A DNA stretch of 64,000 bases from Candidatus Woesearchaeota archaeon (GTDB taxonomy: Archaea; Nanoarchaeota; Nanoarchaeia; Woesearchaeales; JAGVZT01). The position numbers and the translations under genes were made by a program. The stretch spans positions 219,202 to 283,201 of the forward strand of contig JAFCGF010000002.1 in assembly GCA_017608295.1 (NCBI GenBank), read 5' to 3'. Positions 51,871-60,359 of this stretch are shown here, in pieces. Position 1 is the first letter of the stretch. Every line of letters starts with the position of its first letter. The notes under the pieces were generated by a model. The model was not told the origin of the DNA. It did not search any database and saw only the letters and a program-made list of their open reading frames with translations.

Positions 51871-52177
51871 TGAGAGCAGGCATCCGACTGCCGGGGCGCA
51901 AGCCCTGAGAAAAGTCCGCCCATCTCAGTAAAAGCCACTCGCAAGAGTTCCGGAGACGGAAGGCAACCACTCAGAAACGATACGGCTTTGCAGGAGAATG
52001 ACGCGTGAATCATCGCTGGTGACGGCGGTGCCAGCCGCAGACGTTCCGCATATGCACGGTGAAACGGTGAGCCCTGGCTGATGCAAGCACCTTGTGTGCG
52101 CTTAGTAGAATGTCGGAACAGGCCGTCTGTGCTTCGACGCACGGGGCCTGACAAAAGGTGGCTTAGGCCTGCTCTCT
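51871..52177 (+). ncRNA. rnpB: RNase P RNA
   Basis: The catalytic RNA of RNase P, which trims tRNA 5' leaders. The ends pair as helix P1: GAGAGCAGG (51872-51880) with CCTGCTCTC (52168-52176). Conserved region I is GAGAAAAGTCC near 51907-51917, and the late conserved AGAATGTCGGAACA lies near 52107-52120. The length of about 306 nt fits archaeal type A RNA. A T-rich tract directly after P1 (52175-52184) is a likely terminator. ORFs in this stretch are spurious. Confidence 0.9.
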
Positions 52178-52199
52178 TTTCTTATTCTTCTTCCCGACA

Positions 52200-52209
52200 C
52201 ATTTAAATA
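52200..52209 (+). promoter_or_regulatory. TATA box for Sec61-beta gene
   Basis: CATTTAAATA is centred about 28 nt upstream of the ATG at 52233, predicting a leaderless transcript. Confidence 0.6.
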
Positions 52210-52232
52210 GCGTTCTTTATCTCGGGAAGCCC

Positions 52233-52391
52233 ATGGGAAAGAGAAACAAAATCAATGTGCCGCAGTCGCAGGGAGGCATTGTCAGGTATTTTGATGATTA
52301 CAAGAGCAAGCTGGAGATAAGCCCGCAGGCAGTGCTTGTGGCGTGTCTTGCCATCGCCCTGCTCGCTGTCTTTGCGCGTGCGTTCATCTGA
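52233..52391 (+). CDS. secG: Protein translocase subunit Sec61-beta
   Basis: A 52-residue protein with a soluble N-terminus (INVPQSQGGIVRYFDDYKSK) and one C-terminal helix (SPQAVLVACLAIALLAVFAR). This is the typical archaeal Sec61-beta, the small third subunit of the SecYE channel. The GGIVRYFDDY motif is diagnostic. It has its own TATA box and is followed 16 nt later by the NAC gene, another protein-biogenesis factor. Confidence 0.92.
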   Translation: MGKRNKINVPQSQGGIVRYFDDYKSKLEISPQAVLVACLAIALLAVFARAFI

Positions 52392-52407
52392 ATCTGAAGT
52401 AAATAAA

Positions 52408-52746
52408 ATGATGCCGGGAATGAATCCTAAGCAGATGAAGAAAATCATGAAGAGCATGGGCATCAAGCAGGAGGAGATTAATGCCGAACTCGTAACCATC
52501 ACCATGGGAGATAAGGAAATCCTCATCCATAATCCCCAGGTTCTAAAAGTCAAGATGGCTGGCCAGATAACCTTTCAGATTGTTGGTGAGATAGAAGAGC
52601 GGGCAATTCTTCCCGAAGTGACTGAAGAGGACATCAATACCGTGCTGGGGCAGGTCGACGACGTCACTGAAGATGAGGCGCGAGAAGCACTTCTCGATGC
52701 CAACGGAGACATCGCCCAGGCGATTCTAGACCTCCAAAAGGAGTAA
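52408..52746 (+). CDS. nac: Nascent polypeptide-associated complex alpha (archaeal NAC)
   Basis: A 112-residue protein with the NAC domain (INAELVTITMGDKEILIHNP, VLKVKMAGQITFQIVG) and a C-terminal UBA-like domain (EDEAREALLDANGDIAQAIL). The N-terminal MNPKQMKKIMKSMGI is the ribosome-binding segment. It binds nascent chains at the ribosome exit. The second of two Met residues could also be the start. Cotranscription with sec61-beta is likely. Confidence 0.94.
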   Translation: MMPGMNPKQMKKIMKSMGIKQEEINAELVTITMGDKEILIHNPQVLKVKMAGQITFQIVGEIEERAILPEVTEEDINTVLGQVDDVTEDEAREALLDANGDIAQAILDLQKE

Positions 52747-52782
52747 TCTTAAAATAAGCGGACTTCCCTTGTAGTTAAAGGC

Positions 52783-53268
52783 ATGGAAAAATTCCAGAAA
52801 GCTAGGGATAAGGCACTTCGAAATCTGAAGCTAGCAGATCACATGATTTCAGTTACCTATCCATTACTAAAAGACAACAGGCTTCTCCTTTCCGCCACTG
52901 AGAACCTTTTCCTCTCGCTCTCGAACGGGATGAACGCCATCCTCTATTACGACCGGTTGTTCAAGAGAGTGCCGCCTTTCTCTGACACCTTCACAGTGAA
53001 ATATGAGGTGTTCAGGAAGAAATGCGTGCCCCGTTATAATCTCAACATGGCACATGCAATGCTCATCAAAGAAGTGCGGGAGATTCTCGTCTTGCATAAG
53101 AAGAGCCCAATGGAGTTTTCGAGGCGTGATACCTTTGTCATCTGCTCAAGTGATTACCGACTGAAAACCATCTCTCAAAAAGACCTGAAGAATTACCTCT
53201 CAAAGGCAAAGGTATTTATACAGAGTATGGTCGAGATTGTGGAGCAAAATGAAGGAATCTTTAAGTAA
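52783..53268 (+). CDS. Hypothetical helical protein, tandem paralog 1
   Basis: A 161-residue, mostly helical, basic protein with no signal or membrane segment. DKALRNLKLADHMISVTYPL and ENLFLSLSNGMNAILYYDRL form early helices and LSKAKVFIQSMVEIVEQNE the last. RYNLNMAH (R-x6-H) vaguely resembles a HEPN motif, but I do not claim that. It overlaps the next gene, whose protein has the same layout. CTTAAAATAA about 28 nt upstream is a TATA box for a leaderless start. Function unknown. Confidence 0.7.
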   Translation: MEKFQKARDKALRNLKLADHMISVTYPLLKDNRLLLSATENLFLSLSNGMNAILYYDRLFKRVPPFSDTFTVKYEVFRKKCVPRYNLNMAHAMLIKEVREILVLHKKSPMEFSRRDTFVICSSDYRLKTISQKDLKNYLSKAKVFIQSMVEIVEQNEGIFK

Positions 53269-53773
53269 GGCGGAACAGCAGCTAAAGAGGGTAGATCACC
53301 TCATTTATGTGAGCCTGAAATACACTCGTACAGTTGACATCCTCAAGAATACTGTGAACAGGATTATTCAGGCGTATGATGCCGGCATGGTCGTCCTGTT
53401 TGATTTCCTGAAGGAGACGGAAAAAATAGAGGATATTCCAAAAAGCCCGGGGTTGCGGGCAAATATCCTAAGGAAGACCTTTGGGGAAGAAATCATCATC
53501 CTAGAGTTCCTCCAGCATTATCTCCACATGAGAGAAATCCTGAGATCCGACTTCGACAGGAGGGAAGAGTTCCGCCGCGGAGTCACCATGATCTCACGCC
53601 TTAAGGGACATGAAGTCGAGGTCACAATCGACTCTATAACCGAGGATTATAAAAAGGTCAAGACATTTGTAGCTCTCGTCGGAGAATATGTCGGAAACGA
53701 GGGGCAGGGCGACATGACTGAGATGCTCAAGAAGGTGCTACTCGAACTTGAGTTCGACCGGCGTTACTATTAA
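53249..53773 (+). CDS. Hypothetical helical protein, tandem paralog 2
   Basis: A 174-residue helical protein matching the preceding one in plan: AEQQLKRVDHLIYVSLKYTR parallels the first helix, IIQAYDAGMVVLFDFLKE the second, and ITEDYKKVKTFVALVGEYVG the last. The start overlaps the upstream gene by 20 nt. It is followed 17 nt later by a MinD-like gene. Function unknown; the pair may form a heterodimer. Confidence 0.7.
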   Translation: MKESLSKAEQQLKRVDHLIYVSLKYTRTVDILKNTVNRIIQAYDAGMVVLFDFLKETEKIEDIPKSPGLRANILRKTFGEEIIILEFLQHYLHMREILRSDFDRREEFRRGVTMISRLKGHEVEVTIDSITEDYKKVKTFVALVGEYVGNEGQGDMTEMLKKVLLELEFDRRYY

Positions 53774-53790
53774 AAATCAGGGGGATGACA

Positions 53791-54576
53791 ATGACGAAAA
53801 TCATAGGAGTGGTTTCAGGAAAGGGTGGTGTCGGAAAGACTACTACAGCAATCAATCTGGGGACTGCGTTCTCCGCATTCGGGAAAGATGTCATCGTGAT
53901 GGACGCAAACCTCACAACACCGAACATCAGCGTGCATCTCGGCGCGCCGTTGGTCCCAGTAACACTTAATGACGCCTTGCGTGGGGCGAAGAGCATCCAT
54001 GAGGCGATATATCAGCACCCTTCAGGCATCAAGGTTATCCCATCAAGCATTTCCATCGAGGAGCTGAAGTACCTCAACGCCGACAAGCTTGCGGCTGTGC
54101 TCGTGGAACTGATTGGGAAGACAGAATACATCATTATGGACGCCTCAGCAGGCCTCAGCGAGGACACTCTCGCGGTCATAAAGGCTGCTGACGAGGTTGT
54201 TGTAGTCACAAATCCAGAACTGCCTGCCGTGACCGACGCGCTGAAGACCATCAAGATTGCTGAGCGCATGGGCACACATATTCTCGGTGTGGTGCTCAAC
54301 CGGGCAAAGCATGATGAGTTCGACCTGGATGTCAACACCATAGAGACCATCCTTGAATACCCTATGCTCGGGATTGTTCCTGAGGATAAGCTGGCACGCT
54401 CGGCACTGAACGCAAAGCTGCCTCTTGTGCACGCGCATGCTGATGCCCCGGCATCAGTCGAGTTCAAGAAGGTCGCTGCGAAGCTGCTCGGAGAACACTA
54501 TGAAAAACAGCTTGAGGAAGAGGAGGATACTGGCTTCTTCTCCTATGTCCTGAAAATGCTTGGACTGAAGACCTGA
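53791..54576 (+). CDS. minD: MinD/ParA-family ATPase
   Basis: A 261-residue P-loop ATPase with the deviant Walker A GKGGVGKTTTAIN, the switch segment VIVMDANLTTPN and Walker B YIIMDASAG. The C-terminus FFSYVLKMLGLKT is amphipathic, like the membrane-targeting helix of MinD. It could position division or surface structures. GGGGG lies before the tandem ATGs; the second (53791) gives the better spacing, 53785 is the alternative. A membrane protein gene follows 5 nt later. Confidence 0.88.
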   Translation: MTKIIGVVSGKGGVGKTTTAINLGTAFSAFGKDVIVMDANLTTPNISVHLGAPLVPVTLNDALRGAKSIHEAIYQHPSGIKVIPSSISIEELKYLNADKLAAVLVELIGKTEYIIMDASAGLSEDTLAVIKAADEVVVVTNPELPAVTDALKTIKIAERMGTHILGVVLNRAKHDEFDLDVNTIETILEYPMLGIVPEDKLARSALNAKLPLVHAHADAPASVEFKKVAAKLLGEHYEKQLEEEEDTGFFSYVLKMLGLKT

Positions 54577-54581
54577 ATACC

Positions 54582-55094
54582 ATGGCGAAGAAGAAAACCA
54601 CGAAAAAAGCCGCGAAGCAGCCAAAAGACAAGGATTATGGAGAGGTAAAGGCTAAAGATAGGGCTTACGACCAGGAAAAGTACATGTCTTATGCGAAAGG
54701 AAGCCACAGGACCCTCTACTGGCTCATACTCCTTGTGCTTGTGGTGTTCAATTTCCTCATATTCATCGCTCTCGCATTCCTTGCCGTGTTTCTAGATGCC
54801 TTCCAGAGAACAGCAGTGATTGCAGGCATAGGGCTGGTTTTCGGGTTGATTTTCAATTTCCTCATCATCGATTTGGAGCACCTTGAGCAAAAGCACCATC
54901 TTGTCGCTGCGCTCATCATCCCCATTGTAGCGGTCGTGAATCTCCTCATTATGACTTGGATTATCAACGGCATACGAAACATCTGGGATATGCCACTTGC
55001 GGGAAGCACCATCACAGAAAGCATCATCTATGTCGGCTTCTTCATCGCACCCTACCTCTATTCCCTCCTCAAAGGCCAAATAACCTACAGATAA
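54582..55094 (+). CDS. Hypothetical membrane protein with Lys-rich N-terminus
   Basis: A 170-residue protein. The first 35 residues are basic (AKKKTTKKAAKQPKDKDYGE), then come four hydrophobic helices (about 45-70, 78-97, 107-127, 145-165). A short loop DLEHLEQKHH separates helices two and three. It is coupled to minD and may be its membrane partner. I do not recognise the family. Confidence 0.68.
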   Translation: MAKKKTTKKAAKQPKDKDYGEVKAKDRAYDQEKYMSYAKGSHRTLYWLILLVLVVFNFLIFIALAFLAVFLDAFQRTAVIAGIGLVFGLIFNFLIIDLEHLEQKHHLVAALIIPIVAVVNLLIMTWIINGIRNIWDMPLAGSTITESIIYVGFFIAPYLYSLLKGQITYR

Positions 55095-55115
55095 AAACCT
55101 ATTCTTTCGACCGGC

Positions 55116-55127
55116 ATATTTAAATAG
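55116..55127 (+). promoter_or_regulatory. TATA box of ribosomal/RNA polymerase operon
   Basis: ATATTTAAATAG predicts transcription from near 55148, about 100 nt before the rps13 start, so this operon has a long leader unlike most genes in the window. Confidence 0.6.
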
Positions 55128-55147
55128 GGTCTCCTCTTCCCAAGACG

Positions 55148-55249
55148 GAAAGAGAGCCCGAGTTCCATGGCGAGCGCGGCATCACGCTGATAGGGCTGCC
55201 ACATTCTCGGACTCTATTGTATGCAGTTACTCAACCGCAGACTACAGGG
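55148..55249 (+). promoter_or_regulatory. Structured 5' leader of rps13-rps4-rps11-rpoD operon
   Basis: About 100 nt of untranslated leader with several complementary arms: CCGAG (55158-55162) with CTCGG (55206-55210), TGGC (55168-55171) with GCCA (55198-55201), and AGCG/CGCT or the alternative ATCA/TGAT between 55173 and 55191. A 7-codon frame MASAASR begins at 55167. A position before rps13 is where bacterial operons carry the S4-binding autoregulatory pseudoknot. That parallel is inference. Confidence 0.45.
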
Positions 55250-55777
55250 ATGTCAATGGAAACTAAACATAATGAACAAAAAAAGGAAAAGGAGCAGAAG
55301 GAGGCAGACGACTTCAGATATATCGTTAGGCTTGCCAATACAGACCTTGATGGTAAGAAAATCCTCAAGCAAGCTCTCCTTAAAATCAAGGGTGTGAGCT
55401 TCTCCTTCAGCAACATGGTATGTGTGCTTTCGGGCATTGACCCGAACAAGCGCGTGGGAGACATGTCAGATGAAGAGACCAATAAGATAGACATGATTGT
55501 CAGGAATCCTGCAGGATATGGGGCTCCAGTTTGGCTATTCAACCACCGCAAGGACCCCGAGACCGGGGGAGATATGCACTTCATCAGTGCAGACCTTGAT
55601 TTCGCGAAAGATAGTGATATCAAGATTCTCAAGATGACAAAATCCTATAGGGGGCTCCGCCACCAGTGGGGGCTGCCGCTAAGGGGGCAAAGAACAAGGT
55701 CCAATTTCAGGCCGAATAAAGGTAAAGGTAGCCTAGGAGTCAAGAGGAGAAAGGCTGCCAAGTCGGGCCGTGTATAA
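55250..55777 (+). CDS. rps13: Ribosomal protein uS13
   Basis: A 175-residue archaeal uS13. FRYIVRLANTDLDGKKILKQ, ALLKIKGVSFSFSNMVC, KSYRGLRHQWGLPLRGQRT and the basic GVKRRKAAKSGRV tail are diagnostic. The ATG at 55250 is chosen; 55256 is close and a TTG at 55217 is rejected. First gene of the S13-S4-S11-RpoD operon. Confidence 0.95.
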   Translation: MSMETKHNEQKKEKEQKEADDFRYIVRLANTDLDGKKILKQALLKIKGVSFSFSNMVCVLSGIDPNKRVGDMSDEETNKIDMIVRNPAGYGAPVWLFNHRKDPETGGDMHFISADLDFAKDSDIKILKMTKSYRGLRHQWGLPLRGQRTRSNFRPNKGKGSLGVKRRKAAKSGRV

Positions 55778-55788
55778 GAGGGTAAACA

Positions 55789-56370
55789 ATGGGTGATCCA
55801 AAACTTCCGAAGAAAAAGTACAAAACTCCGAGCCATCCTTGGCAGAAGGCTCGCATCGAAGAGGAGAAGGTCCTGATGAAGGAATACGGCCTTAGGAACA
55901 AGAAGGAGATCTGGAAGATGGTCTCTGTTATGAAAAGTTTCCACCAGCAGGCCAAGTCACTCATCGTGAGCAAGACAGCGCAGGCAGACAAAGAGCGTAT
56001 CCAGATGATGGAGAAGCTCGCCTCTTATGGTCTGGTTGAGATGGGCTCTGACCTGGACGACGTCTTGGGTCTCACAGTGAGGAACATCATGGACCGAAGG
56101 TTGCAGACGCAGGTCGTGAAGCTCGGCCTTGCACGAAGCCCAAAACAAGCCAGGCATTTCATCATCCACAGGCACATCATGGTCGGCGACAAGGTCATCA
56201 CTGCGCCCTCTTATCTTGTGACTGGTGCTGAGAGTGGGCTGGTGAAGTTCGCGCCGCGCTCAAAACTCTCAAACCCTTCGCATCCCGGAAGGGAGATGCC
56301 TGCTGTCAAGCCCAAAATACCAGACGACGCATCCACAAAGCCCGCTAAACCAAAAGGTGAATCCTCATGA
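55789..56370 (+). CDS. rps4: Ribosomal protein uS4
   Basis: A 193-residue uS4 with [20 protein letters not shown] at the start and the S4 RNA-binding domain [40 protein letters not shown]. The C-terminal 35 residues are Pro/Lys-rich. Primary 16S rRNA binder and, in bacteria, a translational repressor of this operon. The stop overlaps the rps11 start as ATGA. Confidence 0.95.
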   Translation: MGDPKLPKKKYKTPSHPWQKARIEEEKVLMKEYGLRNKKEIWKMVSVMKSFHQQAKSLIVSKTAQADKERIQMMEKLASYGLVEMGSDLDDVLGLTVRNIMDRRLQTQVVKLGLARSPKQARHFIIHRHIMVGDKVITAPSYLVTGAESGLVKFAPRSKLSNPSHPGREMPAVKPKIPDDASTKPAKPKGESS

Positions 56371-56768
56371 ATAAAGACAGACAGACCAGATGGGGCATAG
56401 CCCACATCCTGGCATCATACAACAATACTATCATACACATCACTGACATCACTGGCTCAGAGACTATTGTGAGAGTATCTGGCGGGATGGTTGTGAAATC
56501 TGACCGCATGGAAAGCTCTCCGACAGCCGCGATGCTCGCAGGGAAGAAGGCTGCGGAGACTGCGTTTGAGAAAGGAATCAACGGTGTGCATGTGAAGATT
56601 CGTGCGCCGGGCGGGCACCAGGGACCCCATAATCCAGGACCAGGTGCGCAGGCAGCAATCCGTTCCCTTTCAAGGATGGGGTTACGGATAGGCACTATTG
56701 AGGATGTCACACCTATTGCCCACGATGGCTGTAGGAAAAAAGGCGGAAAACGAGGTAGGCGAGTATGA
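56367..56768 (+). CDS. rps11: Ribosomal protein uS11
   Basis: A 133-residue uS11. [40 protein letters not shown] and [19 protein letters not shown] match the family end to end. Its stop overlaps the rpoD start as ATGA. Confidence 0.96.
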   Translation: MNKDRQTRWGIAHILASYNNTIIHITDITGSETIVRVSGGMVVKSDRMESSPTAAMLAGKKAAETAFEKGINGVHVKIRAPGGHQGPHNPGPGAQAAIRSLSRMGLRIGTIEDVTPIAHDGCRKKGGKRGRRV

Positions 56769-57586
56769 GTATAAAAGTCAGTGTGCTCAGTCAAAAAGGG
56801 AACAAGCTCTCTTTCCTTCTGGAAGGGGCGAACCCAGCATTTGCCAACGCTCTCAGGCGTGTCGCCATGGAAGAAGTGCCGACTATGGCTGTTGAGGTGG
56901 TCGAATTCCGGAACAATTCCTCTGCGCTTTATGATGAGACTGTCGCCCTCAGGATGGGCCTCATTCCCCTGAAGACAGACCTCAAATCCTACACACTCCC
57001 TAGTGAATGCGCATGTGGGGGCAAGGGATGTGCCCGCTGCCAGCTCACCCTCACCCTCACAGGGAAGGGCCTTAAGAGCGGCGTCGTGGTGCGTGCCGGA
57101 GATATTAAGAGCAAGGACCCAAAGGTCACTCCAATCTACCCTGACATTCCTGTCATCAAGCTCTTCGAGAACCAGGAGATTGAAGCAGAGATGACTGCTA
57201 TTCTCGGGAAGGGTAAGGAACACGTCAAGTGGTCAACTGGACACATCTATTACAGGCAAGCGCCGAAGATTACCATCTCAAAGAAGGGGCAGGCATTTCT
57301 CGAATGCGAGAAAGTGTGTCCCCCAGCTGTCTTCGAAGCCAAGGGAAGCAAGCTCAGCGTGAAGAAGGGCAAGGAGTACGACTGCATCCTCTGCGGCGCA
57401 TGCATGGACGCGAGCGATGGAGAGGTAAAAGTCGAGACTAATCCTCAGGACTATATCTTCTTCATCGAATCGTGGGGCCAGCTCTCACCAAAAACCATCA
57501 TGGTCGAGGGAATTAATATCCTCAACAAGAAAGCGGATGAACTCATCACCGCAATAAAGGAGGTAGGCAAGAAGAAAAAGAAGTAG
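56765..57586 (+). CDS. rpoD: DNA-directed RNA polymerase subunit D
   Basis: A 273-residue archaeal alpha-like subunit that nucleates polymerase assembly with subunit [21 protein letters not shown] and [11 protein letters not shown] form the dimerisation domain. The insert holds [11 protein letters not shown], and the Fe-S region has [10 protein letters not shown] plus CILCGACMD, giving four ligands of C-x2-C-x2-C and CP for one [4Fe-4S] cluster; a second cluster is not possible. Confidence 0.95.
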   Translation: MSIKVSVLSQKGNKLSFLLEGANPAFANALRRVAMEEVPTMAVEVVEFRNNSSALYDETVALRMGLIPLKTDLKSYTLPSECACGGKGCARCQLTLTLTGKGLKSGVVVRAGDIKSKDPKVTPIYPDIPVIKLFENQEIEAEMTAILGKGKEHVKWSTGHIYYRQAPKITISKKGQAFLECEKVCPPAVFEAKGSKLSVKKGKEYDCILCGACMDASDGEVKVETNPQDYIFFIESWGQLSPKTIMVEGINILNKKADELITAIKEVGKKKKK

Positions 57587-57667
57587 CGGTCGACCAACAA
57601 ACCAAGAGTCATGATCAGCGCGACGTGGGGCTTTAGACCCACTAAATGATCAAACTCTTTGGAGTTT

Positions 57668-57751
57668 GCGGGGGTGCCGGAGTGGTCAAACGGGCTAGGT
57701 TGAGGGCCTAGTGGCTTAGTGCCTGCGCGTGTTCGAGTCACGTCCCCCGCA
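57668..57751 (+). tRNA. tRNA-Leu (GAG)
   Basis: A type II tRNA of 84 nt without an intron or encoded CCA. The acceptor stem is GCGGGGG (57668-57674) with CCCCCGC (57744-57750), discriminator A at 57751. The anticodon stem CTAGG/CCTAG encloses loop TTGAGGG, so the anticodon at 57702-57704 is GAG. The long variable arm fits leucine. A tRNA-Leu just upstream of rpl18e is also known from haloarchaeal operons. Confidence 0.95.
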
Positions 57752-57780
57752 CTACCAATTATAAAAAAAGGGAAAACACA

Positions 57781-58143
57781 ATGAAACGAACAGGTCCAAT
57801 GAATGAGCATCTGCAGCAGTTGATACTGCGGCTCAAGAAGTCAGCGGCAGAGAACAACACACCGCTGTGGAAGAGGGTTGCCCAAGACCTCGAGCGACCA
57901 AATAGGAACAGGCGAGCTGTAAATCTCTCTAGACTAAACCGTTATACAAAAGAGGGAGAGCTTGTCCTTGTGCCTGGAAAGGTCCTCGGGAGCGGTACTC
58001 TCGGCCACAAACTCACTATCGCAGCATGGAGTTTCTCAGGGCAAGCCAAAGAGAAGGTACAAGCAGCGAAAGGAGAGGCACTCACCATAGATGAGCTGCT
58101 CTCAAAAAACCCCAAGGGGAATAAAGTGAGGCTGATGGGGTGA
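57781..58143 (+). CDS. rpl18e: Ribosomal protein eL18
   Basis: A 120-residue archaeal eL18. NEHLQQLILRLKKSAAENNT, AVNLSRLNRYTKEGELVLVP and KVLGSGTLGHKLTIAAWSFS are typical. It follows the tRNA-Leu by 29 nt and is followed by rpl13 and rps9, the conserved archaeal order. Confidence 0.95.
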   Translation: MKRTGPMNEHLQQLILRLKKSAAENNTPLWKRVAQDLERPNRNRRAVNLSRLNRYTKEGELVLVPGKVLGSGTLGHKLTIAAWSFSGQAKEKVQAAKGEALTIDELLSKNPKGNKVRLMG

Positions 58144-58148
58144 ATAAC

Positions 58149-58565
58149 ATGGTAATCATAGATGCGAAGAACCTCATCCTCGGCCGAATGGCGAGTGAAG
58201 TCGCAAAGCGAGCCTTGCTTGGTGAGAGTATTGATATCATCAACTGCGAGCAACTAGTCATCACGGGGAATAGGAAAAGAATTATTGAAAAATATGCTCA
58301 GGGACGGGCAAGAGGAACCCCCACAAGGGGACCGTATATCACGCGCAGGCCGGATATGTTCGTTAAGAGGGCGATAAGGAATATGCTTCCCTACAAAAAA
58401 GAGCGGGGAAGAACTGCCTTCTCAAGAATCAAGTGCCACAGAGGCGTGCCGAAGCATTTCGAGGGAAAGGAACTCGAAAGCATACAACATGCCCACATCG
58501 ACAAGCTCCCAAATCTCCGGTTCACTAGGGTAGGGGAGTTGTGCAAGATTTTAGGTGCAAAATAA
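58149..58565 (+). CDS. rpl13: Ribosomal protein uL13
   Basis: A 138-residue uL13. VIIDAKNLILGRMASEVAKR, YITRRPDMFVKRAIRNMLP and FSRIKCHRGVPKHFEGKE are diagnostic. GGGGTGA precedes the ATG at 58149; an upstream GTG at 58140 overlaps that site and is less likely. The stop overlaps the rps9 start by one base. Confidence 0.95.
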   Translation: MVIIDAKNLILGRMASEVAKRALLGESIDIINCEQLVITGNRKRIIEKYAQGRARGTPTRGPYITRRPDMFVKRAIRNMLPYKKERGRTAFSRIKCHRGVPKHFEGKELESIQHAHIDKLPNLRFTRVGELCKILGAK

Positions 58566-58966
58566 TGGCAGTCATACACACTTCAGGAAAAAGGAAAATG
58601 GCCACAGCAAGGGCAACGCTCAAGAAGGGAAGCGGGAAAATCCGTATCAATAATCAGCTGCTTGAGACTATTCAGCCAAAGTCTGCAAGGCTCAAGATAG
58701 AAGAGCCCATTCTTCTGGCTGGCGAGGCCGGCGAAAAGGTAGATATCTCTGTGCGTGTGCACGGAGGCGGCACAGTGAGCCAGGTGGAGGCGTCACGGCT
58801 CGCCATTGCGAAAGCCCTGGTCAAGCACACAAAGAATGAACTCATCGAGGAGCGTTTCCTGGATTACGATAGGCAGCTCCTCGTCGCTGACGTTAGGCGA
58901 AAAGAGCCATCAAAACCAAACAGCCACGGGCAGGCACGCGCGAAGCGCCAGAAAAGTTACCGTTAA
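58565..58966 (+). CDS. rps9: Ribosomal protein uS9
   Basis: A 133-residue uS9. SGKRKMATARATLKKGSGKI, VHGGGTVSQVEASRLAIAKA and the terminal ARAKRQKSYR, whose last Arg reaches the decoding site, are present. In most archaea rpoN and rpoK follow; here the next gene is a DUF4406-like protein. Confidence 0.96.
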   Translation: MAVIHTSGKRKMATARATLKKGSGKIRINNQLLETIQPKSARLKIEEPILLAGEAGEKVDISVRVHGGGTVSQVEASRLAIAKALVKHTKNELIEERFLDYDRQLLVADVRRKEPSKPNSHGQARAKRQKSYR

Positions 58967-58977
58967 TCCCCCCAGGG

Positions 58978-59766
58978 ATGAGGAACATGGGAGAGGAAAA
59001 CGAGAGTCCTGGAAAGAAAGTTGTCTATAAGAAAGTTGTCTATGTATCACATTATATCAATGCAGAGCATCCAGCAGCAGTAAACTCACTTCTTCAAATC
59101 CTCAAGAGTCTCAGATTTACGAGAGAGGACATTATCCCTATCGCACCCTATCTGCCTCCACTCATGTACCTCGGTGTGAGGGAATACAAACCATACTTCG
59201 CCAAGGAATTCATAGATGAACTCTTTATCGCAGGACCAAAAATAACAGATAATATGGAAGAGGAAATCAGGTTAGCAGTGAAGAATGGTATTCCAATCTC
59301 TTGTAAGAACGCGGGGCTTCAAGATGCTCTGGATGAAATACTTACTGATATTGACCAGGCGCCAATATTTGAACCACCGAAAACCGCATACCTCGCACAC
59401 CCAGTGGGGGGAGATGTGAGTAGGAACATCACAGCAATACTGAACATCATGAAAGATATCAGCCACGAGCGGGATGATATTGTCCCCATTGCCCCTTACA
59501 TTACAGCCCTACTTTACCTGGATGATGATATTAAATCTGAAAGGGCACTTGGGATAGAGGAGAATGCCCTCTACTTCCAGAAAGCATTCATCGATGAAAT
59601 CATCCTTGCAGGGCCGACTATATCTGCAGGAATGGAGGATGAAATTGAGAAGGCTTACGAGCTTGGAATACCTATTACTTGTCATAATCCTAAACTGAAG
59701 AAAAAGCTGAAGAAAAAGTTGAAAGAACTAAAGAAGGAGAAAAAGGCACAGAAGAGGCGTACATAA
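58978..59766 (+). CDS. Tandem DUF4406-like (nucleoside 2-deoxyribosyltransferase fold) protein
   Basis: A 262-residue protein made of two similar domains and a Lys-rich tail. Copy 1 (about 19-110): VVYVSHYINAEHP, DIIPIAPYLPPLMYLG, KEFIDELFIAGPKITDNMEE, GIPISCKN. Copy 2 (about 135-240): TAYLAHPVGGD, DIVPIAPYITALLYLDD, KAFIDEIILAGPTISAGMED, GIPITCHN. Copy 2 has the family-like HPVGGD; copy 1 has HYINAE. The fold binds nucleosides or nucleotides; the reaction is unknown. It sits 11 nt after rps9. The tail (LKKKLKKKLKELKKEKKAQ) may bind RNA. Confidence 0.75.
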   Translation: MRNMGEENESPGKKVVYKKVVYVSHYINAEHPAAVNSLLQILKSLRFTREDIIPIAPYLPPLMYLGVREYKPYFAKEFIDELFIAGPKITDNMEEEIRLAVKNGIPISCKNAGLQDALDEILTDIDQAPIFEPPKTAYLAHPVGGDVSRNITAILNIMKDISHERDDIVPIAPYITALLYLDDDIKSERALGIEENALYFQKAFIDEIILAGPTISAGMEDEIEKAYELGIPITCHNPKLKKKLKKKLKELKKEKKAQKRRT

Positions 59767-59768
59767 TC

Positions 59769-60359
59769 ATGGAATTCGAATCTGAAAAAGGACACATTAT
59801 TGTCAGGACTATCTTAGAGGTACTCGGCAAGCCTAAAAAGCATGTTGAGACGACTGTGGAGACTGTGGTCGGGCAGCTGAAAGAAAGGGAAGGAACATGG
59901 ATTCTCGAGGAGGAACTCTCAGAAGCGAAGGAAATTGAGGGGCTCTGGTCTGCTTTTGCAGAACTTGAAGTGCATTTCCGCTCCTTTGGAGAGTTATCGC
60001 AGTTCTGCTTTGACTTCATGCCATCATCAATTGAGATTGTCGAGCCTGAAAATATGGGTCTGCATGTGACTCAACTCAACACACTGCTCAATGACTTATT
60101 GGCGAACCTGCATAACCTAGACATGGGATTCAAGAACCTTAAGGTACAGGCGAATGTGCTTCAGAACAACAACAATGGGTTACTTAAGAACCTCGTTCTC
60201 GTCGCCCTGCACTATGACTCACGGAATCTAGAAGACCTTGCAGGTGTGTGTGGTCTCCAGGGATTGCAGCTGGCACCGCATCTCACCCGGTATATGGACC
60301 AAGGCATCATCGGCCAGGACAAGGATGGAAAGTATCACATTATCAAGAAGGAAAAATGA
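59769..60359 (+). CDS. Conserved hypothetical protein upstream of scpB
   Basis: A 196-residue protein. The C-terminal 60 residues (RNLEDLAGVCGLQGLQLAPH and IIGQDKDGKYHI) look like a winged helix. The middle (LHVTQLNTLLNDLLANLHNL and MGFKNLKVQANVLQNNN) is coiled-coil-like. It occupies the position that scpA (kleisin) has elsewhere, and its stop overlaps the scpB start as ATGA, but I see no ScpA motif. It might be a divergent partner of ScpB. Confidence 0.65.
   Translation: MEFESEKGHIIVRTILEVLGKPKKHVETTVETVVGQLKEREGTWILEEELSEAKEIEGLWSAFAELEVHFRSFGELSQFCFDFMPSSIEIVEPENMGLHVTQLNTLLNDLLANLHNLDMGFKNLKVQANVLQNNNNGLLKNLVLVALHYDSRNLEDLAGVCGLQGLQLAPHLTRYMDQGIIGQDKDGKYHIIKKEK

Noticed and set aside
51807..52154. 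115-residue frame antisense to the RNase P RNA
   Set aside because: It lies across a clear RNase P RNA and has no recognisable domain.
53034..53057. R-x6-H (RYNLNMAH) as a HEPN nuclease motif
   Set aside because: The paralog lacks it and no antitoxin partner is present.
55167..55190. Seven-codon frame MASAASR in the rps13 leader
   Set aside because: It has no Shine-Dalgarno sequence and does not sit at the predicted transcript start, so it is only noted with the leader.
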